A stretch of DNA of 49,593 nucleotides from assembly GCA_002869165.1 (NCBI GenBank), contig PKTK01000011.1, positions 1-49,593 of the forward strand, in the 5' to 3' direction. This document shows positions 1 through 12,200 of the stretch, piece after piece. The position numbers were made by a program, and so were the translations under genes. Below the pieces are notes generated by a model that was given only the letters and a program-made list of their open reading frames with translations, did not search any database and was not told the DNA's origin. Numbering within the stretch: position 1 is the first letter of the stretch; every line of letters starts with the position of its first letter. Source of the DNA: Candidatus Parcubacteria bacterium (GTDB lineage: Bacteria > Patescibacteria > ABY1 > BM507 > UBA12075).

Positions 1-342
1 AGTGTTGTAACTATATTTTAACTAATTTCGTAAACTAGCTCTACTTATATATTATTTTTTTATATATTTAGTGGTGATAACGCTATTGTAATGTACATCA
101 GTGAGAGGGGATTAATGCGTAATATCTAAAAATACATTAATCAACTTGATTAACTGTGCTTGCAGATGTGCTTAGCCAGGTGTGTGTGTTGACGTAAATC
201 AATCTTAGAACGTCTTCACCCTCTCTCCCCGGTGACACCAGGGCACTCCCCTTCAAGGGGAAAAATTATCCCTCACCCCAGCCCTCTCCCAAAGGGAGAG
301 GGAGTATGTTCTCGATAATCCCAAGGGTCTCAAAAATCCTAA
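1..342. other. gene-free left end with dispersed repeat
   Basis: I see no convincing gene here. Positions 271-305 hold an inverted repeat of the form CCCTCACCCC...CCTCTCCCAAAGGGAGAGGG. Related C/G-rich repeats recur near 25.27, 25.38 and 36.99 kb, so this is a genome-wide dispersed repeat family, not a gene. Confidence 0.6.
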
Positions 343-1170
343 TCACTTATTCTTATGCTTCGACTTCAAAAAATCAATCACTCCAAGTGTTGACTTATTC
401 CCCTTCTCAGGCGGAAACCAAGTCTGGCCTTCAAGCAATGGATGGCCTTCGTATTTTTTAAATATTTTTTCCTCCGCCTTTTCCCAAACCGAAAATATTT
501 CCTCGGCTTTTTTTATATCTAAAGTTTGTTCATAATCAAGTAAAGCACGATTCAAATACAATATACCATCTGGGTGTTCGATGCTTATTCTTAATGTTAG
601 ATCCCAATCCTCCCAAAAATCTAAACTCTCATCCCAGCCACCTAAGTTAACAATCTCATCACGCTTGTGACACATAGTATTAGTATCTATCATAATGCGC
701 CTGTGCCAAAGTCGCTTTAAATCAAAATGTTTCTTGTGATTTGAAAACTCGTCCCGTAAATTTACCCTTTCACCCTTTTCGTCTATGATAGACAAACGAT
801 AATTCTTTTTACAAAAAAACAGCACCCGTTCAGGCTCTCTAGTCTTGGCATCATTCATAACTTCCAAAAATTCCCGATGCCAGGTATTGTCACTATCAAG
901 ATAGGCTATCCATTCACCCCTAGCTTTTTTCAGACCAATATTTCTAGCTCCAGCCGGACCTATATTATTTTTATTTTTAATATAAACTATCCGCGGATCA
1001 GAAAATTCCTTGATCAATTTTTCTGTATCATCACTAGAATTATCATCAACTATGATTAACTCAAAAAAAGGATAAGTTTGTTCAAGGACTGACTGGATTG
1101 CTTTCCAGAGCACATAAGACATATTAAAAGTCGCTGTAATTACACTAAATTTTGGTTGATAATTTTCCAT
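343..1170 (-). CDS. family 2 glycosyltransferase
   Basis: Predicted cytoplasmic GT-A glycosyltransferase of family GT2 that moves a sugar from a nucleotide-sugar to a glycan or lipid acceptor. The 275-aa protein opens with FSVITATFNMSYVLWKAIQS, the usual GT2 nucleotide-binding start. It then has VDDNSSDDT and a DSDNTWH motif near residue 94, which fits the metal-binding DxD. A later WDE...FWEDWDLTLR segment fits the ED catalytic-base region. There is no transmembrane tail, so it is a soluble GT2. It stands alone and diverges from the small gene at 1260, so no partner pathway can be inferred. The acceptor is unknown. Confidence 0.88.
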   Translation of the reverse strand: MENYQPKFSVITATFNMSYVLWKAIQSVLEQTYPFFELIIVDDNSSDDTEKLIKEFSDPRIVYIKNKNNIGPAGARNIGLKKARGEWIAYLDSDNTWHREFLEVMNDAKTREPERVLFFCKKNYRLSIIDEKGERVNLRDEFSNHKKHFDLKRLWHRRIMIDTNTMCHKRDEIVNLGGWDESLDFWEDWDLTLRISIEHPDGILYLNRALLDYEQTLDIKKAEEIFSVWEKAEEKIFKKYEGHPLLEGQTWFPPEKGNKSTLGVIDFLKSKHKNK

Positions 1171-1259
1171 TTATTATATTTGATTTTTCTTTGTTCTAGT
1201 GATAAAGTTAATATATAACAAAAAAATAATAATTTCAAATTAGGATTTTTGGAGGAAAA

Positions 1260-1562
1260 ATGGCTTTTTTTGAAGATGCTTTTTACGAACAAAGGATTGT
1301 AGCCATTACAAATATGCTTAAAAATCATGATTCTTTAAACGAAAGATTATTGATTTGGGGATGGAAAAAATTGACCAATGATTCTGGCCAGGACTTCTAT
1401 CTTCGACCTGCTTACATGGGAAAGGAACGAAAAATTCTTGATTGGTTAAAAGCAATCAATGAAACTGGTCTCTATGCTCACAAATTTAAAAATCCCGAGC
1501 AGTACAATGGCAATGCTCCAAAAAAAACAAACAACAAACAAACCTACATTAAACCACATTAA
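1260..1562 (+). CDS. hypothetical protein, 100 aa
   Basis: Unrecognised small soluble protein. The start is supported by TTTTTGGAGGAAAA directly before the ATG. The first 80 residues look globular (several Trp/Tyr, alternating charge). The last 20 are a low-complexity Lys/Asn/Thr tail that reads like linker. It is probably co-transcribed with the short ORF at 1590 and ends at the hairpin at 1751-1779. No function can be assigned. Confidence 0.6.
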   Translation: MAFFEDAFYEQRIVAITNMLKNHDSLNERLLIWGWKKLTNDSGQDFYLRPAYMGKERKILDWLKAINETGLYAHKFKNPEQYNGNAPKKTNNKQTYIKPH

Positions 1563-1589
1563 AAAAACAAAATAAATTTGGGAGAAAAA

Positions 1590-1688
1590 ATGGGGCTCGA
1601 GGTGTGCAAAACAAAATTAAGCAATGATTATATCAACATAGATATAATTAGCGAGAAACAAAAAGAAACTACAAGTCAAATTGACTGA
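1590..1688 (+). CDS. short ORF, 32 aa, stopped by UGA and open again after it
   Basis: A GGGAGAAAAA ribosome binding site precedes an ATG at 1590. The frame reads 32 codons to a UGA at 1686-1688, then continues open for 18 codons to a UAA at 1743-1745. The terminator follows immediately, so the readable unit fits 1590-1745 better than 1590-1688. Either a longer peptide was cut by a nonsense mutation, or UGA is read through at some rate. I do not recognise the peptide. Confidence 0.35.
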   Translation: MGLEVCKTKLSNDYINIDIISEKQKETTSQID

Positions 1689-1750
1689 GAGTTAATAAGC
1701 AATCCTGCTCTTGCAGAAATCGATCATTTCAAAATCAAAGACTAACACCC

Positions 1751-1783
1751 AAATGCCACTATAAAAATAGTGGCATTTTAAAT
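1751..1783 (+). terminator. intrinsic terminator
   Basis: Perfect 11-bp stem: AAATGCCACTA pairs with TAGTGGCATTT around a short A-rich loop, followed by TTAAA. It closes the unit that begins at 1260. Confidence 0.75.
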
Positions 1784-1878
1784 ACTATTATCTGCTTCCT
1801 GTTTTCTATTTTCTAACAATCTGCTATAATAAAAAAACTTTTAAATTCAAACTTTATAAACTTTTAACTATTAAAAAT

Positions 1879-2280
1879 ATGCCTATTAAATGGGATGATT
1901 CCTATAGTGTTGGTATCGAAGAAATAGATAATCAGCACAAAAAAATAATCAAAATAATCAACCAGGTTTTAGAAATAATCGAGGAAGAGAGTCTTGATGA
2001 CAATCTCAAAACCATTATCAAAGAACTGATAGACTATAGCAATTATCATTTTAAATTTGAAGAAGATTATTTCGAAAAATTCAATTACGAAGACAAAGAT
2101 TCTCATCTGGAAAAACATGGTGAATTTAGGGCACAGCTTATGAAAATTTCTCAAGAATTTAAGGATGACAAGATGGAGGCAGCTTATCAAATCATAGACT
2201 TTCTGGAAAACTGGTTGATAGATCATATCAATGGCACCGACAAAAGATATATAGAATGTTTCCAAGAAAACGGATTATAA
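1879..2280 (+). CDS. bacteriohemerythrin
   Basis: Small cytoplasmic O2-binding protein with a non-heme di-iron centre in a four-helix bundle; proposed roles in the family are oxygen sensing, storage or scavenging. All seven expected iron ligands are visible: H20 (DNQH), H57 and E61 (YHFKFEE), H76 and H80 (HLEKH), H116 and D121 (DHINGTD). The length of 133 aa is normal for a single-domain bacteriohemerythrin. It stands as a single gene followed by a strong terminator at 2293. In an organism with anaerobic nucleotide reduction (nrdD, 42.4 kb), an O2-buffering role is plausible but inferred. Confidence 0.93.
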   Translation: MPIKWDDSYSVGIEEIDNQHKKIIKIINQVLEIIEEESLDDNLKTIIKELIDYSNYHFKFEEDYFEKFNYEDKDSHLEKHGEFRAQLMKISQEFKDDKMEAAYQIIDFLENWLIDHINGTDKRYIECFQENGL

Positions 2281-2292
2281 AAATTTGGTATC

Positions 2293-2322
2293 AAAAAATC
2301 CCGAGTATCCCGGGATTTTTTG
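2293..2322. terminator. bidirectional intrinsic terminator
   Basis: AAAAAATCCCG pairs with CGGGATTTTTT over a 7-nt loop. U-runs exist on both strands, so it can end both the hemerythrin gene and the converging giant surface-protein operon. Confidence 0.85.
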
Positions 2323-2389
2323 TTTAAGCTTATTTTGTCCTTATCCTAATTCAAGGACACTGATATATAAAAATTTATATCATTCTATA

Positions 2390-5300
2390 TTATTCGTAGA
2401 AGGTCGGCACCAAAATATACAATATTTCTGTTTCATATTCTCCAGCTGCTTGCATTTCAGATGATTCAATCCTCAATATCAAGTCTACAGTTTCATTTTG
2501 AACAGGAATATTTGAATAAGAAACCTCTTGAAAAGTCTCATCAAAACCAGCATAGGTATTATCGGCCGAAAATCTAGAAGGTGAAGAACCTGACAAAGTA
2601 TCATCACCAGCATGATAACCAAAAGCAGATGGACTTGGATCGCTTGGCCAAGCATCAGGAAAAGCATTACTATATGGAACTGGTTCAAAAGTTGCTCCAT
2701 TGGCTGACTCTAGTCTTTGTCTTTGTAAAGCAAACAACTGATAACCTCCCCCGGCATTTGTATTAATCGTAAAACTGTAAGCTGCTACTTCATCATTGTC
2801 ATTATCTATTGTTCCAAAATCAACCTGACTCTGACTAGAGTCAACTGTTGTATAAACTCCTTCGACCAAGGTATTTAGAGAATAACCTCCGGTTGAAAAA
2901 CTTAAACCAGGAGATGAAGTAATCAAACTAGGAAATGTATAACCTCCGTTATGATCAATTGAAGACTCATTAGTGTCATCATATGCCCTAAAATAATAAG
3001 TAGTTGATTCTGGAGCACCGTTATTTCTCACAGTAAACTCCCACTCAGCAATAGTTGAGCCTAAATGATCATAGGTCGTAGTTGATATACCTGATTCATT
3101 GTGAGTAGCACGCAAGGAAACACCGCTGAGCAAATTCGTGCTCAATGTACTATTGTCATCGTCTACGCCATCATCATAGGTCCACAAAGAAGTACTAGAG
3201 CCACTTTCTCCAACAAAATTTACATCAGAAGAAAAATCTGCATAGGTTGAATATTGCAACCTGATCTTCACGTCCTCACCTAAAATATTTTCAATCTCTC
3301 TGAGAGCAAGTCTTAGTTTTATGGTTGCCCCTGCTGTCACATCGCTGGGTGACACATTTTCATCTGCCAAAGAATAACTAGGAGTCTCATTCTGCTGATC
3401 ACCATACCAATGCCAATTCTCAGATACTGAAACATATCTAATTGTTACAGATATTTCATTACTTGCTGCTACCTTATGTCCAAACCAATCATAAGCCCAA
3501 ATATTGAATACATATTGTTTGTTTACTTCAAGTCCGTATACAGTTGTTGTCGTTGCACCGTTAAAATCAGCAAACCCAAGATTTACATCCCCAGGATTTG
3601 GATTTGTTGAAGAAGAAAATGGTGTATCAGATTCTGTTACTCCACTTGCCCCTTCTTTGTAAAATATCTTATATTCTTTGAAATTTGTGTCACTAGAACT
3701 AGTACCAAGGGCAAAAGTGACACTATTACTTGTTATATCAATTTTCGTCAGATCACCAACTTGAGTTGGATAAATATGATCAACAACCACAGTTGTAGTA
3801 GCAGGAATACTTTGTTGATCAACTCCATCATTTGCCGTTAAACGCAGACAATAAGTATCGTCTCCATTGGAAATATCAGATAAAGTATCCCAGTCAAAAG
3901 CAACTGTATTGGTACCAAAACTCGTGGTGATCCAACCAGTACTTGAACCAATCTGATACTCTTGATTATTATCAATTACCGGGGTACCAAAATCAGCTGA
4001 AGCACTAGTCTCATCCAAGGTTAGATCAAGCGGAAAAGAAAAGTCACAACTAGCTCCCTGAACATACTCAACTTTTACAGAATTGTAGTCACTATTATAA
4101 TCTAAAACATCCATTTCTACCTGTACCTCTTCACTTCCGTCAGTCTTTTGACTAGCGCTGACAAAAGTAGCTCGAGGATTAGGCGCCAAAGTAAATTCTG
4201 GATAAATATCATAGTTATCCAAAATCTCACCATCATTAGTTGTTCTAAAGCAATAGGTCTGTCCAGCAATTGAATTATTGGTTGGTGTTAAATTAAATTC
4301 CAATTCAGTATACGAGCCTGTTGAAATACTTTGATAACCGGTAATATTGGATGGCGCCTCAATGATATATCCCGGTTCAAAAATATAACCTTCACTATTT
4401 ATAAATTGTGCTGTGGTTGATGCCTTATCATCAAAATAATCTGAACTTATCATTTTGAAATGCTCGGTACTTGCTGTCACTGGAACCGTAGTCCAGGTTG
4501 ACAACAAATCACAATCAGCTGTTTTTTCTGCATATTCAAGATCATATCTATAGCCACTAGCTCCGTAGTCTCCAGTATTAGCTATAGACAATCGCAAACG
4601 AATTGGATCAAGTCTGGCCAAGAAATTATTCTCAGATGGATCCGGTTGATCCTCTTCCTCACGCCAAGTAGCAGAAACAATGATCTCAGTGGTTGTAGAT
4701 ACTTCATTAGTTGCTGAAGCTATATTGCCATAAAGATCATATATCCATATATTGAATACATAATCGGTATTTTGAGTTAATCCAGATACCGTAACATTTG
4801 ATGCACCACCAAAATTCTCCAGACCCAAATTGGGGTCAAGTAACTGGTTAAACTCATTATCACCAGTATCTACGCCACTAGTTCCTAGTTTATAAAATAT
4901 CTTATATTCATCAAATTTTGGATCAGAACCAGGTAAACCGAAATTCAATCTTACGCTAACCCCATCAACATAATCAACGCTCAAATCACCAGGAGCAATA
5001 GGGTCCTCGTCATCATACAAAATAGTGCTAGAAGCTAACACGCTCTGATCATTTTGACCATCATTCACAGTAAGTCTCAAACAATAGTCACCATAAGATC
5101 CTGGGATATCATTTGAGGCTAACCAATCAAAATTAACAGTATTTGAGCCTGAGCTAGTTATAATTGGTGAACTAGTACCAACCTGATACTCACTAGAATT
5201 ATTTATAGTAACTGTTCCGTAATCCGAACTAATATTAGCTGGGGTAGTATCAAGAGTAGGTGTCAGCGCACCGCCAGAAAAATCACATTGTGCGTTATCT

Positions 5301-6181
5301 ACATATTCTAACTTAGCCCTACAATCATCAAGATTCACATCATACACTTCGATAGAAATATCAACTATACCCGATCCATTTACTTTTTGGGCTACAGAAT
5401 TAAACAATCCAGTTGGGGGTGCATTGGTTATGTAAGTTGTTTGACCAGAAGCAGACACATTTCCAAAGTCATCGTAGGCAAATATCTTAAAACTATATTG
5501 GGTGTTGTTTTCCAGACCACTTATTGTTGTTGTCGCTGTTCCATTAAATGAAACATCATTTAAATCATCATCAAAATGTGGCGTACTATTTTCAGTGACT
5601 GTTCCAGCTCCTGCTTTATAAAATATTTTATAATATGCAAAATTAGTATCACTTGATTCAGCTCCAAACTGCAAGGTAATTGAAGAAGAGTCAGATGAAT
5701 AAAGACTTAAATCTCCAGGGATACTTGGATCTAAATTATCAATTGTAATGGTTCGAGTATCTGAAATGGCATTGTTATCTACCCCGTCATTGGAAGTCAA
5801 ACGTAAACAATAAGTATTTTCTGCATCATCGATTTCAGTTTTACTTAACCAATCAATATACACTGTATTAACTCCTGAACTAGTTGTTATCGATGAAAGC
5901 TTATATTCATTTGAATTATTAACACTCGGGTCTCCATAAGTGCTAGTGGCATTTTCATTCGTGGTATCAATAGTCGGATCAAGTGGAGTAGAAAAATCAC
6001 AAGTAGCTCCTAGCACATATTCAAGCTTCACGCTCAAATCTTCATCGTTAATATCGTCAGCCGTAAAGGAAATATCAACTGCTCCTGTGCCGTTGGTTTT
6101 TTGAGAAAGTTCTTGAACAGTAGTTGTTGGCCTGGCATTAGTGAAATAAGATACTTCAGTCGCATTAGCAGATTTGCCCAC
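2390..6181 (-). CDS. C-terminal part of giant fibronectin type III surface protein, downstream of an amber codon
   Basis: This is not an independent gene. Its frame is continuous with the ORF at 6221-12655 and is separated from it only by one TAG codon at 6221-6223. The 13 codons between that TAG and the GTG at 6181 read as perfect FN3 sequence (NTQYVFNIYAYDE). No ribosome binding site precedes the GTG, so internal initiation is unsupported. Over about 1,263 residues it carries three more FN3-like modules (P-x2-P/V-G-D-L... FNIWAYD...) alternating with modules of about 120 residues that contain a conserved Cys pair (GA-x-CDF ... YCLRLT-x-ND). It ends in a beta-rich domain without repeats. The product is presumably extracellular. 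Production of this part needs readthrough, reversion or a sequencing error at the TAG. Confidence 0.75.
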   Translation of the reverse strand: MGKSANATEVSYFTNARPTTTVQELSQKTNGTGAVDISFTADDINDEDLSVKLEYVLGATCDFSTPLDPTIDTTNENATSTYGDPSVNNSNEYKLSSITTSSGVNTVYIDWLSKTEIDDAENTYCLRLTSNDGVDNNAISDTRTITIDNLDPSIPGDLSLYSSDSSSITLQFGAESSDTNFAYYKIFYKAGAGTVTENSTPHFDDDLNDVSFNGTATTTISGLENNTQYSFKIFAYDDFGNVSASGQTTYITNAPPTGLFNSVAQKVNGSGIVDISIEVYDVNLDDCRAKLEYVDNAQCDFSGGALTPTLDTTPANISSDYGTVTINNSSEYQVGTSSPIITSSGSNTVNFDWLASNDIPGSYGDYCLRLTVNDGQNDQSVLASSTILYDDEDPIAPGDLSVDYVDGVSVRLNFGLPGSDPKFDEYKIFYKLGTSGVDTGDNEFNQLLDPNLGLENFGGASNVTVSGLTQNTDYVFNIWIYDLYGNIASATNEVSTTTEIIVSATWREEEDQPDPSENNFLARLDPIRLRLSIANTGDYGASGYRYDLEYAEKTADCDLLSTWTTVPVTASTEHFKMISSDYFDDKASTTAQFINSEGYIFEPGYIIEAPSNITGYQSISTGSYTELEFNLTPTNNSIAGQTYCFRTTNDGEILDNYDIYPEFTLAPNPRATFVSASQKTDGSEEVQVEMDVLDYNSDYNSVKVEYVQGASCDFSFPLDLTLDETSASADFGTPVIDNNQEYQIGSSTGWITTSFGTNTVAFDWDTLSDISNGDDTYCLRLTANDGVDQQSIPATTTVVVDHIYPTQVGDLTKIDITSNSVTFALGTSSSDTNFKEYKIFYKEGASGVTESDTPFSSSTNPNPGDVNLGFADFNGATTTTVYGLEVNKQYVFNIWAYDWFGHKVAASNEISVTIRYVSVSENWHWYGDQQNETPSYSLADENVSPSDVTAGATIKLRLALREIENILGEDVKIRLQYSTYADFSSDVNFVGESGSSTSLWTYDDGVDDDNSTLSTNLLSGVSLRATHNESGISTTTYDHLGSTIAEWEFTVRNNGAPESTTYYFRAYDDTNESSIDHNGGYTFPSLITSSPGLSFSTGGYSLNTLVEGVYTTVDSSQSQVDFGTIDNDNDEVAAYSFTINTNAGGGYQLFALQRQRLESANGATFEPVPYSNAFPDAWPSDPSPSAFGYHAGDDTLSGSSPSRFSADNTYAGFDETFQEVSYSNIPVQNETVDLILRIESSEMQAAGEYETEILYILVPTFYE

Positions 6182-6220
6182 TTCATCATAAGCATAAATA
6201 TTAAATACATACTGAGTATT

Positions 6221-9200
6221 CTACAAAAGATCAGAGATAGTGGTATTTTGGGCACCATTATAATATTTATTAAATAAATTAATATCAGTCGTAGAAGAAT
6301 GCATTGAATCGTTTTCGGTAACACCGCTCGCACCAGTTTTATAATAAATAATGTATTCTCTAAAATTATCTTCTGTTGTTGTGGCTCCGAAGTCAAGTGT
6401 GACTGAATTATAAGTTCTAGAATTAAAACTCAGATTACCTGGAGAACTTGGATCAACAGTATCAACTTTGAAATTTGGATCCACTCCAGCATCAACCCAG
6501 TCACTACATACGTTGTTGTCATCACAAGCTAAAACCTGCCACTTGAAACCTGTACTAGAATCTGGTAAAGCTGGAAGTGTCCCTGAGCCTATATATGGAC
6601 TCAAACTATAATCGCCATTACTAGATGTAATTGACCAAACCTTGGAAGAACAGGCTAGAAAATCATCACCTTCTCCACAAACATTTTCTGGTACTGTAGT
6701 AGCGGTCAAAAATGAATCGCCAACATATCGAATTTCATAATACAAACTTAAAACTTCACTAGGATCATCATCATTTACACTAGCGCTAAAAAACACATTA
6801 CTCTCATCAGTCCAAGCACCATTTTCGATAGGCGTTACTTGATCTGTTTTTCTCTGTAATAAACTGAAAGCAAGTCCTGGAATGTGATTGGTATTAACAC
6901 TTACTTCACTTGAGCTAGATTTATTACCATATAGATCATAGGCCCAAATATTAAATACATAATCCGTTCCTGCCTGAAGACTTGAAACACTGGTAGTGGC
7001 AATACTGTTATAATTCTGATTTAATAAATTCGTATCAATATGCTCGATATCATTTTCAGTTACCCCACTGGTTCCTTGCTTGTAAAATATCTTGTAAGTA
7101 TCAAAATTATTCTCTACACTAGCGCCCCCGAAATTAAGTACTAAATCATATGTGTTTTGAGTGTTCAAACTTAAGGCCCCTGGAGAACTTGGTTCAAGGT
7201 TATCAATATAAATAGTTGTTGTAGCTGAAACGAGCTGACTATAGGTACCATCATTGGCTGTTAAACGAAGACAATAAACTCCATCAGCATCAGGCTCGTC
7301 TATTGCACTCAACCAATCAAAATTTACCGTATTTGAACCAGGTGATGTCCAAACCCAATTACTAGTAGTACCAATTTGATAAGGGTAATTATTATCAAGG
7401 TCTGGATCACCATAATCTGCTGTGATATTTTCATCGCTTGAATCTATACTCGGATCAAGTGGTGAACTAAAATCACAACTTGCTCCAGCTACATATTCAA
7501 GCTTCAAACGAAGAGTATCATCATTATCAGGATCATCAATCTCTACTGAAATATCGATTACCCCGCTTCCATCTGTTTTTTGAGCAACCGAATTGAAATC
7601 ACCAGTAGGAGGATTGGCAGCTGAATCTGTGGTAACAGTAATTTCCGAAGCACTAGTAACATTAGCAGCCTCATCATAGGCATAAATATTAAAAACATAT
7701 TTAGTTCCTGCACTCAAATTATATATTATCGTTGAGGTAGCACTATTATAATCCTGATAAAAAAGATTGTTATCAGTAGTAGATGAATGTGATAAATCAT
7801 TTTCAGTTACACCAGAAGATCCAACCTTATAATAAATAATATATTCTCTAAAATTGTCTTCGCTACTACTAGCTCCAAAACTCAAAGTAACCGTAGTATT
7901 TGTTTTGGAATACTCTACTAGATTGCCTGGACTACTAGGAGGAGTGTTGTCAACTTTTACATTTGGAGTACTAGCATTGAATTTAACCCATTCCGAACAT
8001 GTTCCTTCATTATCACATGCTAAAACTTGCCATTTATATCCATTATAACTATCCGGAATATTGATGATATTTACTTCATCCGCACCACTACCTATAGTCC
8101 ACACATTACTAGAACATAATCCATATGCTGTAGCACTTGAACATGCGGAAACTGGAACACTGGTAGCAACCAAAGAAGAACTGGCAACTGGTAAAAATTC
8201 AAAATACAAATCCAAGTCCTCCCCTTCTGGGTCCGAACTAGTAGCCATAAGTCTAATTTGATTTTCATTTGTCCAAGCACCATTATTAATGATTGTAGTC
8301 CCATCTGATTTGTATTGATTGAGATTGGTAGCTTCAAGTGGTGCATAATTTGTGTTAGTTACCAATTCTGTAGTAGCACTAGCTTTATTCCCTGCTATAT
8401 CATAGGCCCAAATATTAAACACATACTGTGTTTGAGCTAAAAGATCTGAAATAGTTGTGGTAGCCGTAGAGTTAAATAATCTATCTGCTAAGTCAGCATC
8501 TTCAACTTGCGTCCAAGCACTATCATTTTCTGTAACACCACTAATGCCTACCTTATAAAATATTTTATATTCTAAAAAATTATCATCTGTACTTGGACTA
8601 CCAAACTGAATTGTAATTGTATGGTCCGAATGATCCACAAAAGTCAAATTTCCAGGAATACTTGGCGTATTAGCATCCACGCCTGGGCGATTGTCTGGGT
8701 CAGCGGTGGTGAATGAACTAGAGATATTTCCGGCTGAGTCTTGGATATTTAGGTTTACTGGTAGATCTTCGGTGTCTAGGATGTCAGCATTTCCTTCTTT
8801 GACTGTATAACTGACCGTGTAATTACCACCTCCAATATCTGTAAATGTTGAACTTACATCTATACTATTAATGGTCATGGTAGTGCCAGCCAGTAACCCT
8901 GCCTCTATAATTGATACCGCAATCGTGGCTGTAGCCGTGTCGCCTACTTTTAGAACACCTGAACTTGGAGTGAATGTTACTGTATTAATACTTGGCGTAT
9001 TAGCATCCACGCCTGGGCGATTGTCTGGGTCAGCTGAGGTGAATGCATTTGACTCATTACCGTTTATATCAAAAACTGTGAAACTTACTGGCAAATCATT
9101 TGCATCCAATATATCATTGTTTCCTTCTTGTACTTCATAATAAACCGTATATGTATTGTCTAAATTATTTACAAAAGTAGCACTTACATCGATACTATTT

Positions 9201-12200
9201 ATTGTAAGTGTTCCAGCGGTGTAATTAGAATTATCGCAAGTCAATGTAGCTGTTGCAATATCTCCCACCTTTAGAGTGCCTGAAGTGATATTTAAATTAA
9301 CACTTGAAATAACTGGCCTGGTAGCATCTACTCCTGGTCTAGTACTAGGACTTGCTGTAGTATAAGAACCTGAAATATTGCCCGCCACATCTTGAATGTT
9401 TAAATTAACAGGCAAGTCATCAGCATCTGTTCTATTTGTGTCACCTTCGACCACAGTATAGGCAACCGTGTAACTACCACCTCCAATGCCAGTAAATGTT
9501 GAGCTAACATCTTGTCCATTAATAATCATGACAGATCCAGCAAGTAGTCCAGTTTCGGATCCTGATACCGCAATAGTTGCTGTAGCAGTATCTCCGATCT
9601 TCAATATTCCTGAACTAGGATTAAAAGTAACTGTATTAATGCTTGGAGTATTAGCATCAATTGTGGCTGAATTTGCATCAATTAAAGTAAAAGCGGGAGT
9701 GCTAGGATTATCAGCTGAATCAATGAATACTGCGCTAATTGGAATTGCTCCGGGAGTTGATATATCATCATCTCCCTCCTGAACAGTGTAATCAAATGTA
9801 TATGTCAGATTGTTTATTTTCTGTATATTGGTCGCGCTCACATTATTTATTGTAGTTGCTCCTAAGCTATAAGTATCAGTATCAGAGCTAACTGTGGCCG
9901 TGGCTGTGATCGTATCTCCTACTTTATAAGCTAAACTTGGAATGGCCAAGGCTGTGATCACTGGTCTATGAGCATCAACCGAAGCTGTATTAGCAATCAA
10001 TGAAGTAAAAGCAGGGTTATTTTGATTACCCGCCTCATCAGTTACTACAATGCTGATTGGAATAGTACCAGCTGACCTATCAGTATTTCCTTCAACAACA
10101 ACATAATCAACATTGTAAGCGGTATCGCTTTGCTTAACTAAATTTTGTGCATTTACTCCATTGATAGTAGACGGTCCTAAAGTATAGACATCCGTATCAC
10201 TAGTAACTGTAAGCACTAAAGTAATAGTATCACCTATTCCATAAACATTATTAGTAATAGTAGCCTGAGAAATAGTCGGTCGATGGGAGTCAACCCCAGG
10301 TCTATTTCCTGCATCAGCTGTATTATAAGCGGGACTAGCATTATTACTAGCATCAAGCATAGAAAAACTAATTGGTAGATCATCTGAATCAAGTCTATCA
10401 GTGTTTCCTTCGACAACTGTATAACTCACTGTGTAAGTATTGTCATTATTGTCTATAAAAGTACCAGAGACATCAACACCATTAATAGTCATGGTACTAG
10501 CCGTGTAGCCAGTAGCATCAGATATAATAGTAGCGGTTGCAGTGTCCCCAATTTTCAAAACACCTGAACTTGGGCTAAAGGTAACATTGTTTATTGGTGG
10601 TGGATAATTATCAAGCGTTACGGTAGTGGTGGCAGTATTACCTACGCTAACCCCATCATAAGACGTCAAAGCAATACAGTAAGTACTAGAAGCATTGAGC
10701 TCATCAGTATCAGACAGCCAATCAAAATCAATAGTATTGATTCCTTCTGAAGTTATTACATAACCACTGGCATTACCTATCTGGTATGTGTTATCATTTT
10801 CTACTTTTGGATCTGTAGTTCTGTCTGAAGTAGTATTCAAATCTGTTTCATCAATTGTTGCTTTAGTCATATTAGAACAAGTAGTACCTTCCTGATACTG
10901 AACCAAGGTCATCACCTCATCATCATCATTGTTATCGTCCACTGTCATTTGTATATCAACTGCACCAGTGCCATCAGTTTTTTGAAATGCTGATACTATT
11001 GTCGTAGTTGGAGCATCATTAGGAGTATAGGTAACCCGCAAATAAATCTGATCGATATATAAAATTTTTGGCTGTGAATTACTAGTATTTAAACCATAAA
11101 TTCTGGTATCTAAGTCTTGTACATCTGACCAAGTCCAAGTACTAGGAGCATTGGCATCACTATATACACTTGTCCATTGGATTGCATCTAAGTCGGTAGT
11201 AGTAAAACCAGCTACTGGATAACCTGAACCATTAGTGGAGCCACCAAAACGAGGAATAATATACGGCGTTACTTCAACCCCTTCTACAAAACCTTCGATA
11301 CCGATTTCTACGTTAGAGATTACAAAAGGTAAGTTTGGAACAGTGGTAGAACTACCCTCTAAATAATTAGCTGAGTCATTTTCACTTCTTCTTGGAATAT
11401 CTCGTTCTGCATAGGTATTATCAGTATTGTCCCAAGCTTGAGTATCAGTAATCCAATTAATACTAGTACCGTCATTATATATATAAGTATTTACATCATC
11501 AGAAGCGATCTGCCACTCTCTCTTTTCTGTAAAATCTCCCAACTCAAGTGGTCCAATCACATAAAATTCTGGCGAAATATCTGGAGCATCAAAATTATAA
11601 TCAATAATTAGCTCATCACCAATATTTAAATCAACATTTTTAACTGTTAAATACTTCTCTTGCTCAAAATTTCCAATTTCCAATTTCCAGTTTTCAATTT
11701 CATTATTCACTTTTATTTCATAACTTCCAATATTAAAATTTACCGGTACTTTTTCAATCACATCCCCTCTAAAACCAACATTTGCCCTTACACGGATCTC
11801 CATATCATAATCATAGGTTGGGTTAATACGAGTTGGACCATACCTTTGTATATCAAAATTAGTACTTGAAACAACCGAAAAAGTATCGCTTATTTCAAAT
11901 TCTCCATTATCAGTCACGGCTTTTAATTTAACAACATAGTCACCAATCGCCCCCACACCATAATACGCATCATAATCAGGGCTCTCAATATAATTATCAG
12001 CTCCGCACTCTGAATTTCTGCCTATAAGTCCATTATCAGTATTTAAGTAAGCAACTCCTCCATCAGGTGAAGTAATTTCCAAGTACAACTGCGAATCACA
12101 AAGAGTGTGTCCCAGCTCATTAAGGACAGCCATTTGCAAATAGGCTTCTTCACCATTATAATATTCAGCCTTGTCAAAATTCAGAGCCAAGACTCCCCAG

